A stretch of DNA of 64,000 nt. It comes from CAVSKL01 sp963728475 [NCBI: Candidatus Eiseniibacteriota bacterium] (GTDB taxonomy: Bacteria; Eisenbacteria; RBG-16-71-46; JABDJR01). The notes under the pieces were generated by a model. The model did no database searches, was not told the DNA's origin, and saw nothing but the letters and a program-made list of their open reading frames with translations. The translations under genes were made by a program, and so were the position numbers. The DNA lies in NCBI GenBank assembly GCA_963728475.1, contig CAVSKL010000003.1, positions 434,001-498,000 of the forward strand, read 5' to 3'. Of the stretch, positions 53,498 through 64,000 are shown one piece after another (position 1 is the stretch's first letter; every line of letters begins with the position of its first letter).

Positions 53498-53812
53498 AAC
53501 CTCACCGGCGCCGACAAGCGCGCGCTCCGCGCGATGGGGAACGGGCTCAAGGCCACCGTGTTCGTGGGCAAGCAGGGGGTGACCGGCGAGGTGCTGGCGA
53601 CCCTGGACGAGGCGCACCGCCACGCCGAGCTGATCAAGGCGCGGGTGCTCGACACCTGTCCCCTGGACCGGAAGGCGGCGGCGGCGGAGCTGGACGCCCG
53701 GAGCGACTCCACCGTGGTGCAGGTGCTCGGAAGGACCATCCTCCTCTACCGCCGCCACCCCGAGGAACCGAAGATTCCGCTCCCCTCGTCCCCCCTCCCG
53801 GACAAGGAGTAA
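53495..53812 (+). CDS. yhbY: YhbY-family CRM-domain RNA-binding protein
   Basis: 105 residues. 'LKATVFVGKQGVTGEVLATL' contains the GxxG loop of CRM/YhbY domains, preceded by LTGADKRALRAMGNG and followed by 'AELIKARVLDTCPLDRKAAA' and VVQVLGRTILLYRRHPEEP. The family binds pre-50S ribosomal RNA. The gene apparently lacks a leader and stands 17 bp upstream of the M14 peptidase gene, with which it is probably co-transcribed. Confidence 0.85.
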   Translation: MNLTGADKRALRAMGNGLKATVFVGKQGVTGEVLATLDEAHRHAELIKARVLDTCPLDRKAAAAELDARSDSTVVQVLGRTILLYRRHPEEPKIPLPSSPLPDKE

Positions 53813-53829
53813 ACCAGCCGGAGGAATCC

Positions 53830-55662
53830 ATGCCGACTTCTTGCCGTGCGCTCGCGCTCGCCGTGGGCCTGGCCCTGGCCGCCGCCGCCCTCCCCGCCCT
53901 CGCCGCCCCCATCGGGTCCGCCCCACCGGAAGCGGTGCTCCCCCCGGAGCTTCCCTGGAGCGGGGCCGACCGGAACCTGGTCCTCGCGCCCGGCGACCCC
54001 TGGGCCACCCCCTGCGAGAAGAGCGGCTTCCGGCGGACCCCCCGCTACGACGAGACGGTGGAGTGGCTCCGGAAGCTGGTCCGGGCGGCTCCGGAGCTCG
54101 AGATGGTGCCGATCGCCGAGAGCGGCGAGGGGCGGACGGTGTGGATGGTGGTGGCCTCGGCCGGCCGCGCCTTCACCCCCGAGGCGCTCCGCCGGAGCGG
54201 CAAGCCCACCGTGCTCGTCCAGGCCGGGATCCACGCCGGGGAGATCGACGGCAAGGACGCGGGGATGATGCTGCTTCGCGATCTCACCGTGAAGGGGACC
54301 GCCCGGGCCCTCCTCGACCGGGCCAACCTCCTCTTCATCCCCATCCTCAACGTGGACGGGCACGAGCGGTTCTCGCGCTACGGCCGGATCAACCAGCGGG
54401 GGCCCGAGGAGATGGGCTGGCGCACCAACGCCCGCAACCTGAACCTGAACCGGGACTATTCCAAGCTCGACACCCCCGGGGTCCGCGGGGTGGTGGGGGT
54501 TTTGAACCGGTGGGATCCCGATCTCTACGTGGACGTCCACGTGACCGACGGCGTCGACTACCAGTACGACGTGACCTTCGGCTACGTGGGGCCGTTCGGC
54601 CACTCCCCCAACGCCGCCGCCTGGCTCGACACCTACCTCACCCCGGCCGCGGACAAGGACCTGGCCGCGCTCGGGCACGTGCCCGGACCGCTCGTCTTCG
54701 CCCTCGACAACACCGACCTCGGGAGGGGGATCGTGGACTGGGTCCCGTCCCCCCGATTCTCCGACGGCTACGGGGACGTCCGCCACACCCCCACCGTGCT
54801 CGAGGAGAACCACTCGCTCAAGCCCTACGAACAGCGCGTGCTCGGCACCTACGAGTTCCTGGAGAGCGCGCTCCGCACCGTGGGCGCTCACGGGGCCGAG
54901 CTGCGCCGGGCGATCGAGGCGGACCGCGACCTCCGCCCGGAGACGGTCACCCTGGCCTACAAGGCCCCGGACACCCCGCCCGCGACCCGGCCGTTCCTGG
55001 GGGTGCGGTCGCGGGTGAGCCCGTCGCCGGTCTCCGGCGGGCTCCGGGTCGAGTGGCTGGGAGAGCCGGTTACCCTGGACGTGCCCTACATCGTCCAGAG
55101 CGAGGCCTCGGTCACGGTGTCGAGGCCCAAGGCCTACTGGATTCCCGCTCCCTATCGCGACGTGATCGAGCGGATGCGCCGGCAGGGAATCCGGGTGGAC
55201 ACCCAGGACGCTCCCCGGACGCTGAGCGTCACCGAATACCGGATGACCGGCGCGGGGATCGATCCCGAGCCCTCCGAGGGACGAGCCCGCGCCCACGGCA
55301 CGCCGGTGGCCGAGACCCACACCGAGACCTTCCCGGCGGGGTCGGCGCGGATCCCCACCGACCAGCCGCTCGGGGACCTGGCGGTGCTGCTGCTCGAGCC
55401 CGGGTCCCAGGACTCGTTCTACCGGTGGGGGTTCTTCCTGGGGATGCTGGAGCGGACCGAGTACGTGGAGGGTTACGTGATGGAGCCCATGGCCTCGCAG
55501 ATGCTGGCCGACGATCCCCGGCTCGCCCGGGCGTTCATGGACTCGCTCCGGACCGGCCCCGCCTTCGCCGGGGACCCCCGGGCCCGGCTCCGTTTCTTCT
55601 ACGACCGCACCCCCTACGCCGACTCGCGCTACGACCTCTACCCGGTGGCCCGGGAGGAGTAG
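53830..55662 (+). CDS. Secreted M14 zinc carboxypeptidase-like protein
   Basis: 610 residues; signal peptide 'ALALAVGLALAAAALPALAA'. Zinc motif HxxE in QAGIHAGEIDGKDAG, the substrate-binding NARNLNLNRDYSK, and the third zinc ligand in DLYVDVHVTDGVDYQYD. The catalytic Glu is likely in VLEENHSLKPYEQR. The region after about residue 370 is an extra C-terminal module (LRVEWLGEPVTLDVPYIV) typical of large FCB M14 peptidases. Secreted or periplasmic. GGAGG precedes ATG 53830. Confidence 0.85.
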   Translation: MPTSCRALALAVGLALAAAALPALAAPIGSAPPEAVLPPELPWSGADRNLVLAPGDPWATPCEKSGFRRTPRYDETVEWLRKLVRAAPELEMVPIAESGEGRTVWMVVASAGRAFTPEALRRSGKPTVLVQAGIHAGEIDGKDAGMMLLRDLTVKGTARALLDRANLLFIPILNVDGHERFSRYGRINQRGPEEMGWRTNARNLNLNRDYSKLDTPGVRGVVGVLNRWDPDLYVDVHVTDGVDYQYDVTFGYVGPFGHSPNAAAWLDTYLTPAADKDLAALGHVPGPLVFALDNTDLGRGIVDWVPSPRFSDGYGDVRHTPTVLEENHSLKPYEQRVLGTYEFLESALRTVGAHGAELRRAIEADRDLRPETVTLAYKAPDTPPATRPFLGVRSRVSPSPVSGGLRVEWLGEPVTLDVPYIVQSEASVTVSRPKAYWIPAPYRDVIERMRRQGIRVDTQDAPRTLSVTEYRMTGAGIDPEPSEGRARAHGTPVAETHTETFPAGSARIPTDQPLGDLAVLLLEPGSQDSFYRWGFFLGMLERTEYVEGYVMEPMASQMLADDPRLARAFMDSLRTGPAFAGDPRARLRFFYDRTPYADSRYDLYPVAREE

Positions 55663-55690
55663 GCGCGGTGCCCGGCCTATCCGCTCGCGC

Positions 55691-56770
55691 ATGACCCCGG
55701 CCCACGCGCGCCTCCCGGTGGCCCTCGCCCTGGCCGGAGGCGGCTTCCCCGGAGCGTTCTGGGAGTTCGGAGCGGTGGCGGCGCTGGAAGCGGGGCTTCC
55801 GGAGTGGCGGCCCGAGGCCTCGACCCGGGTGGTGGGGACGAGCTGCGGCGCCCTGGTCGGGGCGGTGTTGGGCCTGGGAGTGAGGCCGGAGGAGGCGCTC
55901 GACGCGCTCCGCCGCCCCGGCCATCCTCTGAGCCCCCGCTTCCGCGAGCTTTCCGCGGTGCCCTGGCGCCGTCACCTGGCCGGATGGGGACGCGCCGCCC
56001 GCGCCTTCCCCGCCGCCCTGCGCGGCTCCTCCGAGGGGGGCCGGCCGCGCCTCTGGGACGCGATGCAGGATCTGGGACGCGAGTTCCCCGCAGGAGCGTT
56101 CTCCAACGAAGGGGTGGAACGGCTGGTGGCCCGGGCCGCGGAGCGGGCGGGGCGGGCCGACCGCTTCGACGCTCTCCCGATGACGCTGCTGGTCACCGCC
56201 ACCGACCTCGACACCGGGGAACGGGTGGTGTACGGCCCCGGGTTCGACAACGCGCCGGTCTCGCTCGCGGTGCGCGGATCGACGGTGATCCCGGGCTGGT
56301 TCGAGCCGGTGCGGATCGGGGAGCGCGACCTGGTGGACGGGCAGATCGCCGATCCGGTGCACCTGGATCTGGCCGCGGCGCCGCCGGCGGCGGCGGTGAT
56401 CGTGGTGAGCCCGCTCGCGGTCTACGTCCGCGACCGGGGGCCGCGGGTGGGCGGGGAGGGGGCGGCCGCGGTGATGGACCAGATGGCGCGGATCAGCGCC
56501 GCGCGCAAGCTCCGGGGGGTGCGGGAGGCGCTGGTTCGCGAGCGGCCGGAATTGCGTTTCCTGGAGGTGGCGCCCGAGGCGGAGGAAGCGCTCACCCTCA
56601 TCCGGGCCCGCTTTCGCCCCCGCGACCTGGAGGTGGTGTGGAAGCTGGGGTTCGAGGCCGCCCGGCGCGCGCTGCGGACGCCGGCGGGGGCGGCGGCGGC
56701 GGCGGCGGGGGGCCTCGGGGTGGACCCGCGGGGGCTGGAGAAGGCGGCGGACCGGCTCCGGACCGGCTGA
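55691..56770 (+). CDS. Patatin-like phospholipase
   Basis: 359 residues from ATG 55691. Oxyanion loop ALAGGGFPGAFWEFGAV, nucleophile elbow VVGTSCGALVGAVLG (GxSxG) and catalytic Asp in DLVDGQIADPVHLD (DG motif). This is the Ser-Asp dyad fold of RssA/patatin acyl hydrolases. The alpha-helical tail is Ala/Arg-rich with a poly-Ala stretch. No signal peptide, so cytosolic or membrane-peripheral lipid hydrolysis is expected. It starts 28 bp after the M14 gene. Confidence 0.85.
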   Translation: MTPAHARLPVALALAGGGFPGAFWEFGAVAALEAGLPEWRPEASTRVVGTSCGALVGAVLGLGVRPEEALDALRRPGHPLSPRFRELSAVPWRRHLAGWGRAARAFPAALRGSSEGGRPRLWDAMQDLGREFPAGAFSNEGVERLVARAAERAGRADRFDALPMTLLVTATDLDTGERVVYGPGFDNAPVSLAVRGSTVIPGWFEPVRIGERDLVDGQIADPVHLDLAAAPPAAAVIVVSPLAVYVRDRGPRVGGEGAAAVMDQMARISAARKLRGVREALVRERPELRFLEVAPEAEEALTLIRARFRPRDLEVVWKLGFEAARRALRTPAGAAAAAAGGLGVDPRGLEKAADRLRTG

Positions 56771-56854
56771 CGCCCGCCTGCAGGGCGGCTCTCGGGGTGG
56801 GCCGCCCGCCGGCCCCGGGGGTTTACCCGCGTCCGGGGCGGGTCGCGGCCACGG

Positions 56855-58843
<1,989 letters not shown>

Positions 58844-59061
58844 GCTCCAAGGTTTCCTGGAAATGGCGATATCCTCCCCGGCGAACGGAACCGGCCCCGG
58901 CGGCTTGCGGGCAGGGAGTATAGCAAGCCGGGGACGCGATCCAAGCGGAACCCGGTGGCCCTCTCCGGCCGGGGCTGGACCCCCTCCCGCCCTGTCCGTC
59001 AGAATAAACCCGTCCCCCCGGAGCCGTCACCACTCCCCCCCGTCCCCGAAGGAGCAGGCCG

Positions 59062-60024
59062 TTGAGAAGAAGCTGGCCCCTTGTCGCGCTCGCGCTCACC
59101 GCGCTCGCCTGCGGCGTCACCGGCGACATGGATTCCAAGGTCTACGACCTGAGCTGGCGGATCGCGGTCACCGGAGTCCCCGCGGGCGCGCGCGAGGCCA
59201 AGCTCTGGATCGCCGTCCCCCAGGAGCGTCAGGAGCAGAAGGTCTCGGACCTCCGGGTGGACACCGGCTACGACTGGAAGCCGACCGAGGACCCGGACTT
59301 CCACAACCGGGCGGTGCTGGTCACGGTGCCCAACCCTCCCGACAGCTTTTCGGTGAGCCTTTCCGCCCGGGTGCGCCGGTTTCCGGTGGAGGCGCCGGAG
59401 CCGGCCAGCCTGAGCAGCGCGGAGCGCCCCCTCTACCTGCGGGACGAGGGGATGGTGAGCCTGAGCCCCCGCATCCGCGCCCTCGCCGACAGCATCGGAG
59501 GCGGGGACCGCGCCCGCTACGACTACGTCCGGACCGTCATGACCTACGACAAGACCGTCCCCGGCTGGGGGCGCGGCGATTCGGAACGGGCCTGCGACGT
59601 CCACAAGGGGAACTGCACCGACTTCCACTCGCTGTTCATGTCGCTCTCGCGGGCGGAGGGGGTGCCCGCCCGCTTCGAGATGGGCTACGCCACCCTCCCC
59701 GGGGGGGAGACGGACCGGGCCGGGGGATACCACTGCTGGGCCTGGTTCTACCGCGACGGCGCGTGGGTGCCGGTGGACATCTCCGAGGGAAACCTGAACC
59801 CGGACCGGGCCGGCTTCTACTTCGGCCACCTCGATGCCGACCGGGTGGCGTTCTCCACCGGGCGGGACGTGAAGTTCCCGGAGATGCAGGGGCCGCCCCT
59901 GAACTACTTCCCGGCCGCCGCCTACGTCGAGGTGGACGGGCGGCCGTTCGACGGGGTGACCCGCCGTCTCACCTACCGGACGGAGGGGGAGAAGGGGGGC
60001 GCCGCGCAGGTCTCGGTCCGCTGA
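59062..60024 (+). CDS. Transglutaminase-like lipoprotein
   Basis: 320 residues from TTG 59062 (GAAGGAGCAGGCCG precedes). The signal peptide ends in a lipobox-like LTALACG. A beta domain (about 35-115) precedes the transglutaminase core: Cys in HKGNCTDFHSLFMSL, His in GGYHCWAWFYRDG and Asp in WVPVDISEGN, the full Cys-His-Asp triad. Probably a periplasmic, membrane-anchored cysteine peptidase or amidase acting on cell wall or peptides. Orientation divergent from speA, convergent with the GroES-like gene. Confidence 0.85.
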   Translation: MRRSWPLVALALTALACGVTGDMDSKVYDLSWRIAVTGVPAGAREAKLWIAVPQERQEQKVSDLRVDTGYDWKPTEDPDFHNRAVLVTVPNPPDSFSVSLSARVRRFPVEAPEPASLSSAERPLYLRDEGMVSLSPRIRALADSIGGGDRARYDYVRTVMTYDKTVPGWGRGDSERACDVHKGNCTDFHSLFMSLSRAEGVPARFEMGYATLPGGETDRAGGYHCWAWFYRDGAWVPVDISEGNLNPDRAGFYFGHLDADRVAFSTGRDVKFPEMQGPPLNYFPAAAYVEVDGRPFDGVTRRLTYRTEGEKGGAAQVSVR

Positions 60025-60045
60025 CCGGGCCGGCGGGCGGCCGTC

Positions 60046-60465
60046 TCAGTCCCGGCGCTCGGAGTCGGGGACCGAGGGCGCGGGGTTGGGGACGGGCTTG
60101 AGTTCCTCCCGCACCAGGGCCAAGACCGCGCTGTTGGGGACGATGAGGTACTTCTGCTCCTCGAAGGTGATTTCCACCGCCGCCCGGCGCAGGAAGATGG
60201 CGAAGTCCCCCTCCTCGGCCTGCGGGGGAACGTAACGCGCGTGGCGTTCGGCGGCGCGGTCCTGGCGCATCCAGGGCTCGTCCCCATCCTCGTCGACCGG
60301 ATAGGGGATGGGGGCCCCCGGGCCCACTTCCACCACCCAGCCCGCCATCACCGCGTCCGACTCCGCCACCGACGGGGGCAGGTAGAGCCCGGACCGGGTC
60401 TTTCCCTGGATGTCGGGGCGGACCATGACGTGGTCACCGACCACGATGAGCTTCTTCTTGAACAT
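60046..60465 (-). CDS. groES: GroES-like co-chaperonin, orphan
   Basis: 139 residues. VVGDHVMVRPDIQGKTRSGLYLPP contains the Cpn10 core; the flexible-loop equivalent is 'KTRSGLYLPPSVAESDAVMA'. A ~35-residue insertion (DGDEPWMRQDRAAERHARYV) separates it from the second half, which contains IFLRRAAVEITFEEQKYLIV, so it is much longer than standard 95-residue GroES. No groEL is adjacent. It could modify a chaperonin or have diverged. ATG 60465. Confidence 0.75.
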   Translation of the reverse strand: MFKKKLIVVGDHVMVRPDIQGKTRSGLYLPPSVAESDAVMAGWVVEVGPGAPIPYPVDEDGDEPWMRQDRAAERHARYVPPQAEEGDFAIFLRRAAVEITFEEQKYLIVPNSAVLALVREELKPVPNPAPSVPDSERRD

Positions 60466-60553
60466 GGCTTGATTCTAGCAGGTCGCCGGGGGGGAAACCC
60501 GGGCTAGCCGCTCCGGGCCGGGGGGCTTCCAGGGGCCGGGCCGGGCAAAGGAC

Positions 60554-60615
60554 GACCCGGCCGGGGGGGCCGGCCGGGTCCGTGAGCCTCCGGGGCCGGA
60601 GCGCGGGCGCTCCGG
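60554..60615 (-). terminator. Two consecutive perfect hairpins after pntB
   Basis: Stem 1: GACCCGGCCGG/CCGGCCGGGTC (60554-60580) with a 5-base G loop. Stem 2: CCGGAGCGC/GCGCTCCGG (60596-60615) with a 2-base loop. Both lie within 70 bases of the pntB stop. On the minus strand stem 1 is followed by GTCCTTTG, a weak U-tract. Confidence 0.6.
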
Positions 60616-60623
60616 ATCGCCGG

Positions 60624-62066
60624 CTACTTCTTCAGCGCCGCGAACTCTTCCTTCATCTTCTGCAGCGCCGCCTTGGCGTCGCTGAAGAACATCATGCAGT
60701 TGGGATACTCGAAGAGGTCGTTCTTGATGCCGGCGAAGCCCGAGGCCAGGCTCCGCTTGACCACGATCACCGTCCGCGCCTCGTGGGTGCGCAGGATCGG
60801 CATCCCGTAGATGGGGCTGGTCTTGTCGTGGAGCGCCACCGGGTTCACCACGTCGTTGGCGCCGAGGACGATCACCACGTCGGTGTTCTTGAAGTCGTCG
60901 TTGATCGCGTCCATCTCGAACAGCCGGTCGTAGGGGACGTTGGCCTCGGCCAAGAGCACGTTCATGTGGCCGGGCATGCGGCCCGCCACCGGATGGATGG
61001 CGTAGGAGACCTTGATCCCGTTCTTCTCCAGCAGGTTCCCGAGGTCGGCGGCCGCGTGCTGGGCCTGGGCTACCGCCAGGCCGTAACCCGGGACGAAGAT
61101 CACGCTGGAGGCGCTCTCGAGCAACATCGCCGCCTCTTCCGCCCCCACCGACTTCACGTTCACGTACTCGCTCTTGCCGCCCGCGACCGCGGCCTGGGCC
61201 CCGAAACCGCCGAAAAGGACGTTGGCCAGCGACCGGTTCATCGCCTTGCACATGATGTCGGTGAGGATGATCCCCGAGGAACCGACCAGCGATCCGGCGA
61301 TGATGAGGAGGTTGTTCTTGATCACGAACCCGGTGAGCGCCCCCGCGATCCCCGAGTAGGCGTTCAGGAGGCAGATGACCACCGGCATGTCGGCGCCGCC
61401 GATGGGGATGGTGAGTCCCACCCCGAGGAAGAGCGCGGCGATCCCCAGGATGATCACCAGCAGGATCGAGGTGGCCTCGGGGGAGTGGACGAAGCCCGCC
61501 CAGCCGCCCAGGAACACCGCGGCCAGGACGAGGAAGATGTTGAGCAGGTGGCGCCCGGGCATGAGCACCGGTTGCTCGCTCACCCAGCCCTGGAGCTTGG
61601 CCGCCGCGATCATGGAGCCGGAGAAGGTCACCCCGCCGACCAGGATCGACAGCATCACCGTCACCGCCACGTCCACCCCGCCGCCCGCGTCCGGATTGAC
61701 GAAGGCGAGCACCCCGCCACCCATCCTGATGGAGTGCTCGTAGAAGTACGAGTAGGCCACGAACATGGAGGCGAGGCCGCCGAACCCGTTGAACACGCCC
61801 ACCATCTGGGGCATGGAGGTCATGGGCACCCGGTGCGCCCACACGATGCCGATGAGCGTTCCGATCACGATCGGAGCGATCATGAACTGCAGGTGGAAGC
61901 GGCCGGTGGTGAGGAGGTCGAGCAGGGTGGCGGCGATGGCGAGCAGCATGCCCACCAGCGAGATGAAGTTGCCGCCCCGGGCGCTCCGCACCCGGGAGAG
62001 CCGCTGCAGCCCCACGATGAACAGGACCGCGGCGATCATGTAGAGAATCTGGATGATGTTTTCCAT
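60624..62066 (-). CDS. pntB: NAD(P) transhydrogenase beta subunit
   Basis: 480 residues, about nine N-terminal membrane segments (from IIQILYMIAAVLFIVGLQRL), then the soluble NADP(H)-binding dIII: 'IFVPGYGLAVAQAQHAAADL', 'VSYAIHPVAGRMPGHMNVLL', 'EANVPYDRLFEMDAINDDFK', VIVLGANDVVNP. It couples proton translocation to hydride transfer from NADH to NADP+. Last gene of the three-gene pnt operon. An ATG start is given by MENIIQILY. Confidence 0.95.
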   Translation of the reverse strand: MENIIQILYMIAAVLFIVGLQRLSRVRSARGGNFISLVGMLLAIAATLLDLLTTGRFHLQFMIAPIVIGTLIGIVWAHRVPMTSMPQMVGVFNGFGGLASMFVAYSYFYEHSIRMGGGVLAFVNPDAGGGVDVAVTVMLSILVGGVTFSGSMIAAAKLQGWVSEQPVLMPGRHLLNIFLVLAAVFLGGWAGFVHSPEATSILLVIILGIAALFLGVGLTIPIGGADMPVVICLLNAYSGIAGALTGFVIKNNLLIIAGSLVGSSGIILTDIMCKAMNRSLANVLFGGFGAQAAVAGGKSEYVNVKSVGAEEAAMLLESASSVIFVPGYGLAVAQAQHAAADLGNLLEKNGIKVSYAIHPVAGRMPGHMNVLLAEANVPYDRLFEMDAINDDFKNTDVVIVLGANDVVNPVALHDKTSPIYGMPILRTHEARTVIVVKRSLASGFAGIKNDLFEYPNCMMFFSDAKAALQKMKEEFAALKK

Positions 62067-62076
62067 GGTCGGCCTC

Positions 62077-62433
62077 TCAGTCCTTCCGCTTGAACATGTG
62101 GAGCATGCGGTCGGTCACCGCGTACCCGCCGGCCACGTTGATGATGGCGAAGAACACGGCGAGCGTCCCCAGCAGGGTTCCGGTCTCGAAGTGGCCCTGG
62201 CTGGCCTGGACCAGCGAGCCCACGATGGTGATCCCGCTGATCGCGTTGGATCCGGACATGAGAGGGGTGTGCAGGGTCGGAGGCACCTTGGAAATCACGT
62301 AGAAGCCGACGTAGGTGGCGAGGATGGTCACGTAGAGCGCCACCAGGAGCGGGTGATAGGGAATGTTGAAGTTGCTGAACATGAGTCCCAGCACCAGAAC
62401 GGCGTTTCCCGCCAGCATGTCCAGAGGCATCAT
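62077..62433 (-). CDS. pntAB: NAD(P) transhydrogenase alpha subunit 2 (membrane part)
   Basis: 118 residues from ATG 62433, overlapping the alpha-1 stop in ATGA. Membrane helices in 'NAVLVLGLMFSNFNIPYHPL', 'LVALYVTILATYVGFYVISK' and 'LGTLAVFFAIINVAGGYAVT', with the conserved VPPTLHTPLMSGSNAISGI. It supplies the alpha-side transmembrane helices. The split of alpha into two proteins is the arrangement of Rhodospirillum rubrum. The pntB start follows 10 bp downstream. Confidence 0.9.
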   Translation of the reverse strand: MMPLDMLAGNAVLVLGLMFSNFNIPYHPLLVALYVTILATYVGFYVISKVPPTLHTPLMSGSNAISGITIVGSLVQASQGHFETGTLLGTLAVFFAIINVAGGYAVTDRMLHMFKRKD

Positions 62434-63593
62434 GACTTGGCCCCTCCTTTCACCAGCTCCGCCACCTCGGGGACCCGCACCTCGCCCCCGTGGGTGACCA
62501 CGCACCCGGCGTTGATCTCATCCTCCATGTCGAGGTTGAGCTCGCCCTTGGGGTAGAGATGGAGCACGACGTACATCAGGTTCTTGGCGTACATGTCGCT
62601 GGAATGGAACGGGACCGTGGCCGGGATGTTGAGGGTGCCCATGATGGTCACCGCGTGCTTGACCACGGTCCGGCCCGGCTCGGTGAGGGCGCAGTTCCCG
62701 CCGCGCTCGGCGGCGAGGTCCACGATCACCGTGCCCGGCCGCATCTCCTGGACCATGTCCTCGGAGATGAGGCGGGGGGCCGGCTTTCCCGGGACGAGGG
62801 CGGTGGTGATGATCACGTCCGCCTCCACCACGTGCTTGCGCACGATCTCCCGCTGCTTCTTCAGGAATTCCTCGGACGCCTCGCGGGCGTAGCCGCCGGA
62901 GGTCTCCATCGATTCGTCGGTGGGAACCTCGATGAACTTCCCGCCCAGGCTCTCCACCTGCTCCTTCACCGCGGGGCGGACGTCGGAGACCTCGACCACC
63001 GCGCCCAGCCGGCGGGCGGTGGCGATGGCCTGCAGTCCGGCCACCCCCGCGCCCATGATCACCACCTTGGCCGGGGTGATGGTCCCGGCCGGGGTCATCA
63101 TAAGAGGGAACATCTTGGGGAGCTTCTCCGCCGCCATCACCACCGCCTTGTAGCCGGCGATGTTGGCCTGGGAGGAGAGCGCGTCCATGCTCTGGGCGCG
63201 GGTGATCCGGGGCATACGGTCCATGGCGAAGGCGGTGATCTTGTGCTGCGCCAAGGCCTTGACCGCCTCGGCGTTCTCCATGGGCCACAGGAAGGAGATG
63301 AGAATGGCCCCCTCCTTGGGCAGCTCCGCCTCGTGCTTCCCCAGTTTCTGGTTGGGGAGCGGAGGCTGGAACTTCAGCACGATGTCGGCGGCCCCGTAAA
63401 GGGCGGCCAAGTCAGAACCTACGGTGGCCCCGGCCTGACGGAAAGCGTCGTCCGGAATGCTGGCGGCGTCGCCGGCCCCGGATTCGATGGTGACGGTGAA
63501 GCCTTCCTTTACCAGCCGCTTCACCGTCTCGGGAATGATCGCCACCCGCGTCTCACCGGGAGCGATTTCCCTGGGAACAAAGAGCGTCGGCAT
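62430..63593 (-). CDS. pntAA: NAD(P) transhydrogenase alpha subunit 1 (NAD-binding)
   Basis: 387 residues from ATG 63593 (PTLFVPREIAPGETRVAI); GTG 63620 is the longer alternative. 'RITRAQSMDALSSQANIAGY' is the signature NAD-site segment, followed by VVIMGAGVAGLQAIATARRLGA (Rossmann GxGxxG) and VSDVRPAVKEQVESLGGKF. It binds NAD(H) in the cytosol (dI). It lacks the membrane helices, which are in the next gene. First gene of the pnt operon. Confidence 0.95.
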   Translation of the reverse strand: MPTLFVPREIAPGETRVAIIPETVKRLVKEGFTVTIESGAGDAASIPDDAFRQAGATVGSDLAALYGAADIVLKFQPPLPNQKLGKHEAELPKEGAILISFLWPMENAEAVKALAQHKITAFAMDRMPRITRAQSMDALSSQANIAGYKAVVMAAEKLPKMFPLMMTPAGTITPAKVVIMGAGVAGLQAIATARRLGAVVEVSDVRPAVKEQVESLGGKFIEVPTDESMETSGGYAREASEEFLKKQREIVRKHVVEADVIITTALVPGKPAPRLISEDMVQEMRPGTVIVDLAAERGGNCALTEPGRTVVKHAVTIMGTLNIPATVPFHSSDMYAKNLMYVVLHLYPKGELNLDMEDEINAGCVVTHGGEVRVPEVAELVKGGAKS

Positions 63594-63904
63594 CTGGTCC
63601 TCGCTTCTTGGGATGTTCACGTGCCGGACCCCCCGCTAACAGAGCGCCGGGAGGCCAAACGCGGGCCATTCTACGGGTGCTTCCCCGGAATCGTCGAGGG
63701 CCGAATCTCGAATCGGCATATCGGGCGGTCCGCTTGGACGGGGCGCGGCAAGGGGTTGAGGCGGGATCGAACCTGGATAGAAGTTATGCACTTTTCGGAT
63801 GATCGGGATCGTCGAGGGAATCGGTATGGTAATTCCATCGGGAGGGGGGCAGGGGCGTCCGGACCCGGCGTGCCCCGGCTCTCCCGGGAAGGAGTCTGAC
63901 GGCC
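63594..63904. other. Divergent intergenic region, pnt operon and universal stress gene
   Basis: An 11-bp direct repeat ATCGTCGAGGG occurs at 63690-63700 and 63807-63817. An AT-richer stretch near 63775-63835 (TAGAAGTTATGCAC, GGTATGGTAATTCC) is the likely promoter zone. No gene or hairpin is supported. Confidence 0.35.
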
Positions 63905-64000
63905 ATGAACATCGACTGCCCCGGCAATTCCCCGGAATTCGACCCCACCGGTCTCTTCCGGACGGTCCTCATCCCGGTCGACTTCACTCCCGCCTCGCGC
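63905..64000 (+). CDS. Universal stress protein, N-terminus only (3' partial)
   Basis: ATG 63905 with AAGGAG at 63889-63894. The 32 visible residues end 'LFRTVLIPVDFTPASR', the first strand and nucleotide-loop entry of UspA-fold proteins, and the frame runs off the window. A 15-residue N-terminal extension (MNIDCPGNSPEFD) precedes it. It lies opposite the transhydrogenase operon, which could indicate shared regulation. Confidence 0.6.
   Translation, partial: MNIDCPGNSPEFDPTGLFRTVLIPVDFTPASR

Overview
The window is a gene-dense, roughly 70% GC chromosomal segment from a Gram-negative bacterium. The first gene ends in a 'YPNPF...GGIYFVEL' sorting tail of the kind found in FCB-group bacteria. 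There is also a periplasmic propeller histidine kinase, a tricorn protease and secreted M16/M14 peptidases. These point to an uncultured FCB-type lineage such as Candidatus Eisenbacteria; that placement is inference, because no rRNA or other marker is present. No tRNA, rRNA, CRISPR array, transposase or prophage gene was recognised.

Layout. 1-5.1 kb: the 3' end of a GH57-like secreted glycosidase, a broken and apparently chimeric fibronectin/beta-helix lipoprotein gene, and a winged-helix/nucleotidyltransferase toxin-antitoxin-like pair with a double palindromic operator. 5.2-11 kb: a membrane protein, a NUDIX CoA pyrophosphatase, an esterase, and a tightly coupled permease-ATPase-permease-ATPase ABC operon. 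11.1-16.6 kb (minus): a methyltransferase, a small secreted protein and a two-component system with a propeller sensor. 16.8-25 kb (plus): an active and inactive M16 peptidase pair, a tricorn protease and an AIM24 protein. 25-27.4 kb (minus): a DinB protein and a second two-component system. 27.6-29.5 kb: an SDR and a divergent QueA-like protein. 29.5-30.7 kb: a non-genic repeat island.

30.7-36.7 kb (minus): a compact operon of single-chain aconitase, isocitrate-type dehydrogenase, a CitD-CitE fusion and CitF. It links citrate cleavage to citrate/isocitrate/2-oxoglutarate interconversion. 36.9-41 kb: a trehalose-type sugar module (a beta-phosphoglucomutase/trehalose-phosphatase fusion plus a GH65 phosphorylase). 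41-44.6 kb (minus): a PrpD-family dehydratase, an HD-like protein and a sodium:solute symporter. 44.9-49.8 kb (minus): TrmB and a sulfate/molybdate-type ABC importer whose ATPase carries two universal stress domains. 50-52.6 kb: LigD split into three overlapping genes. 52.7-60.5 kb: pyrophosphatase, YhbY, M14 peptidase, patatin, arginine decarboxylase, transglutaminase-like lipoprotein and a GroES-like protein. 60.6-63.6 kb (minus): a three-gene proton-translocating transhydrogenase. The last bases start a universal stress protein.

Quality note: several otherwise intact genes (M16, aconitase, trehalose phosphatase, GH65) are each broken by a single-base change in a run of G or C. These look like homopolymer sequencing or assembly errors rather than true pseudogenes, so I annotate them as single genes. 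Coordinates, motifs and repeats were read directly from the sequence. Family names come from motif recognition without database searches.
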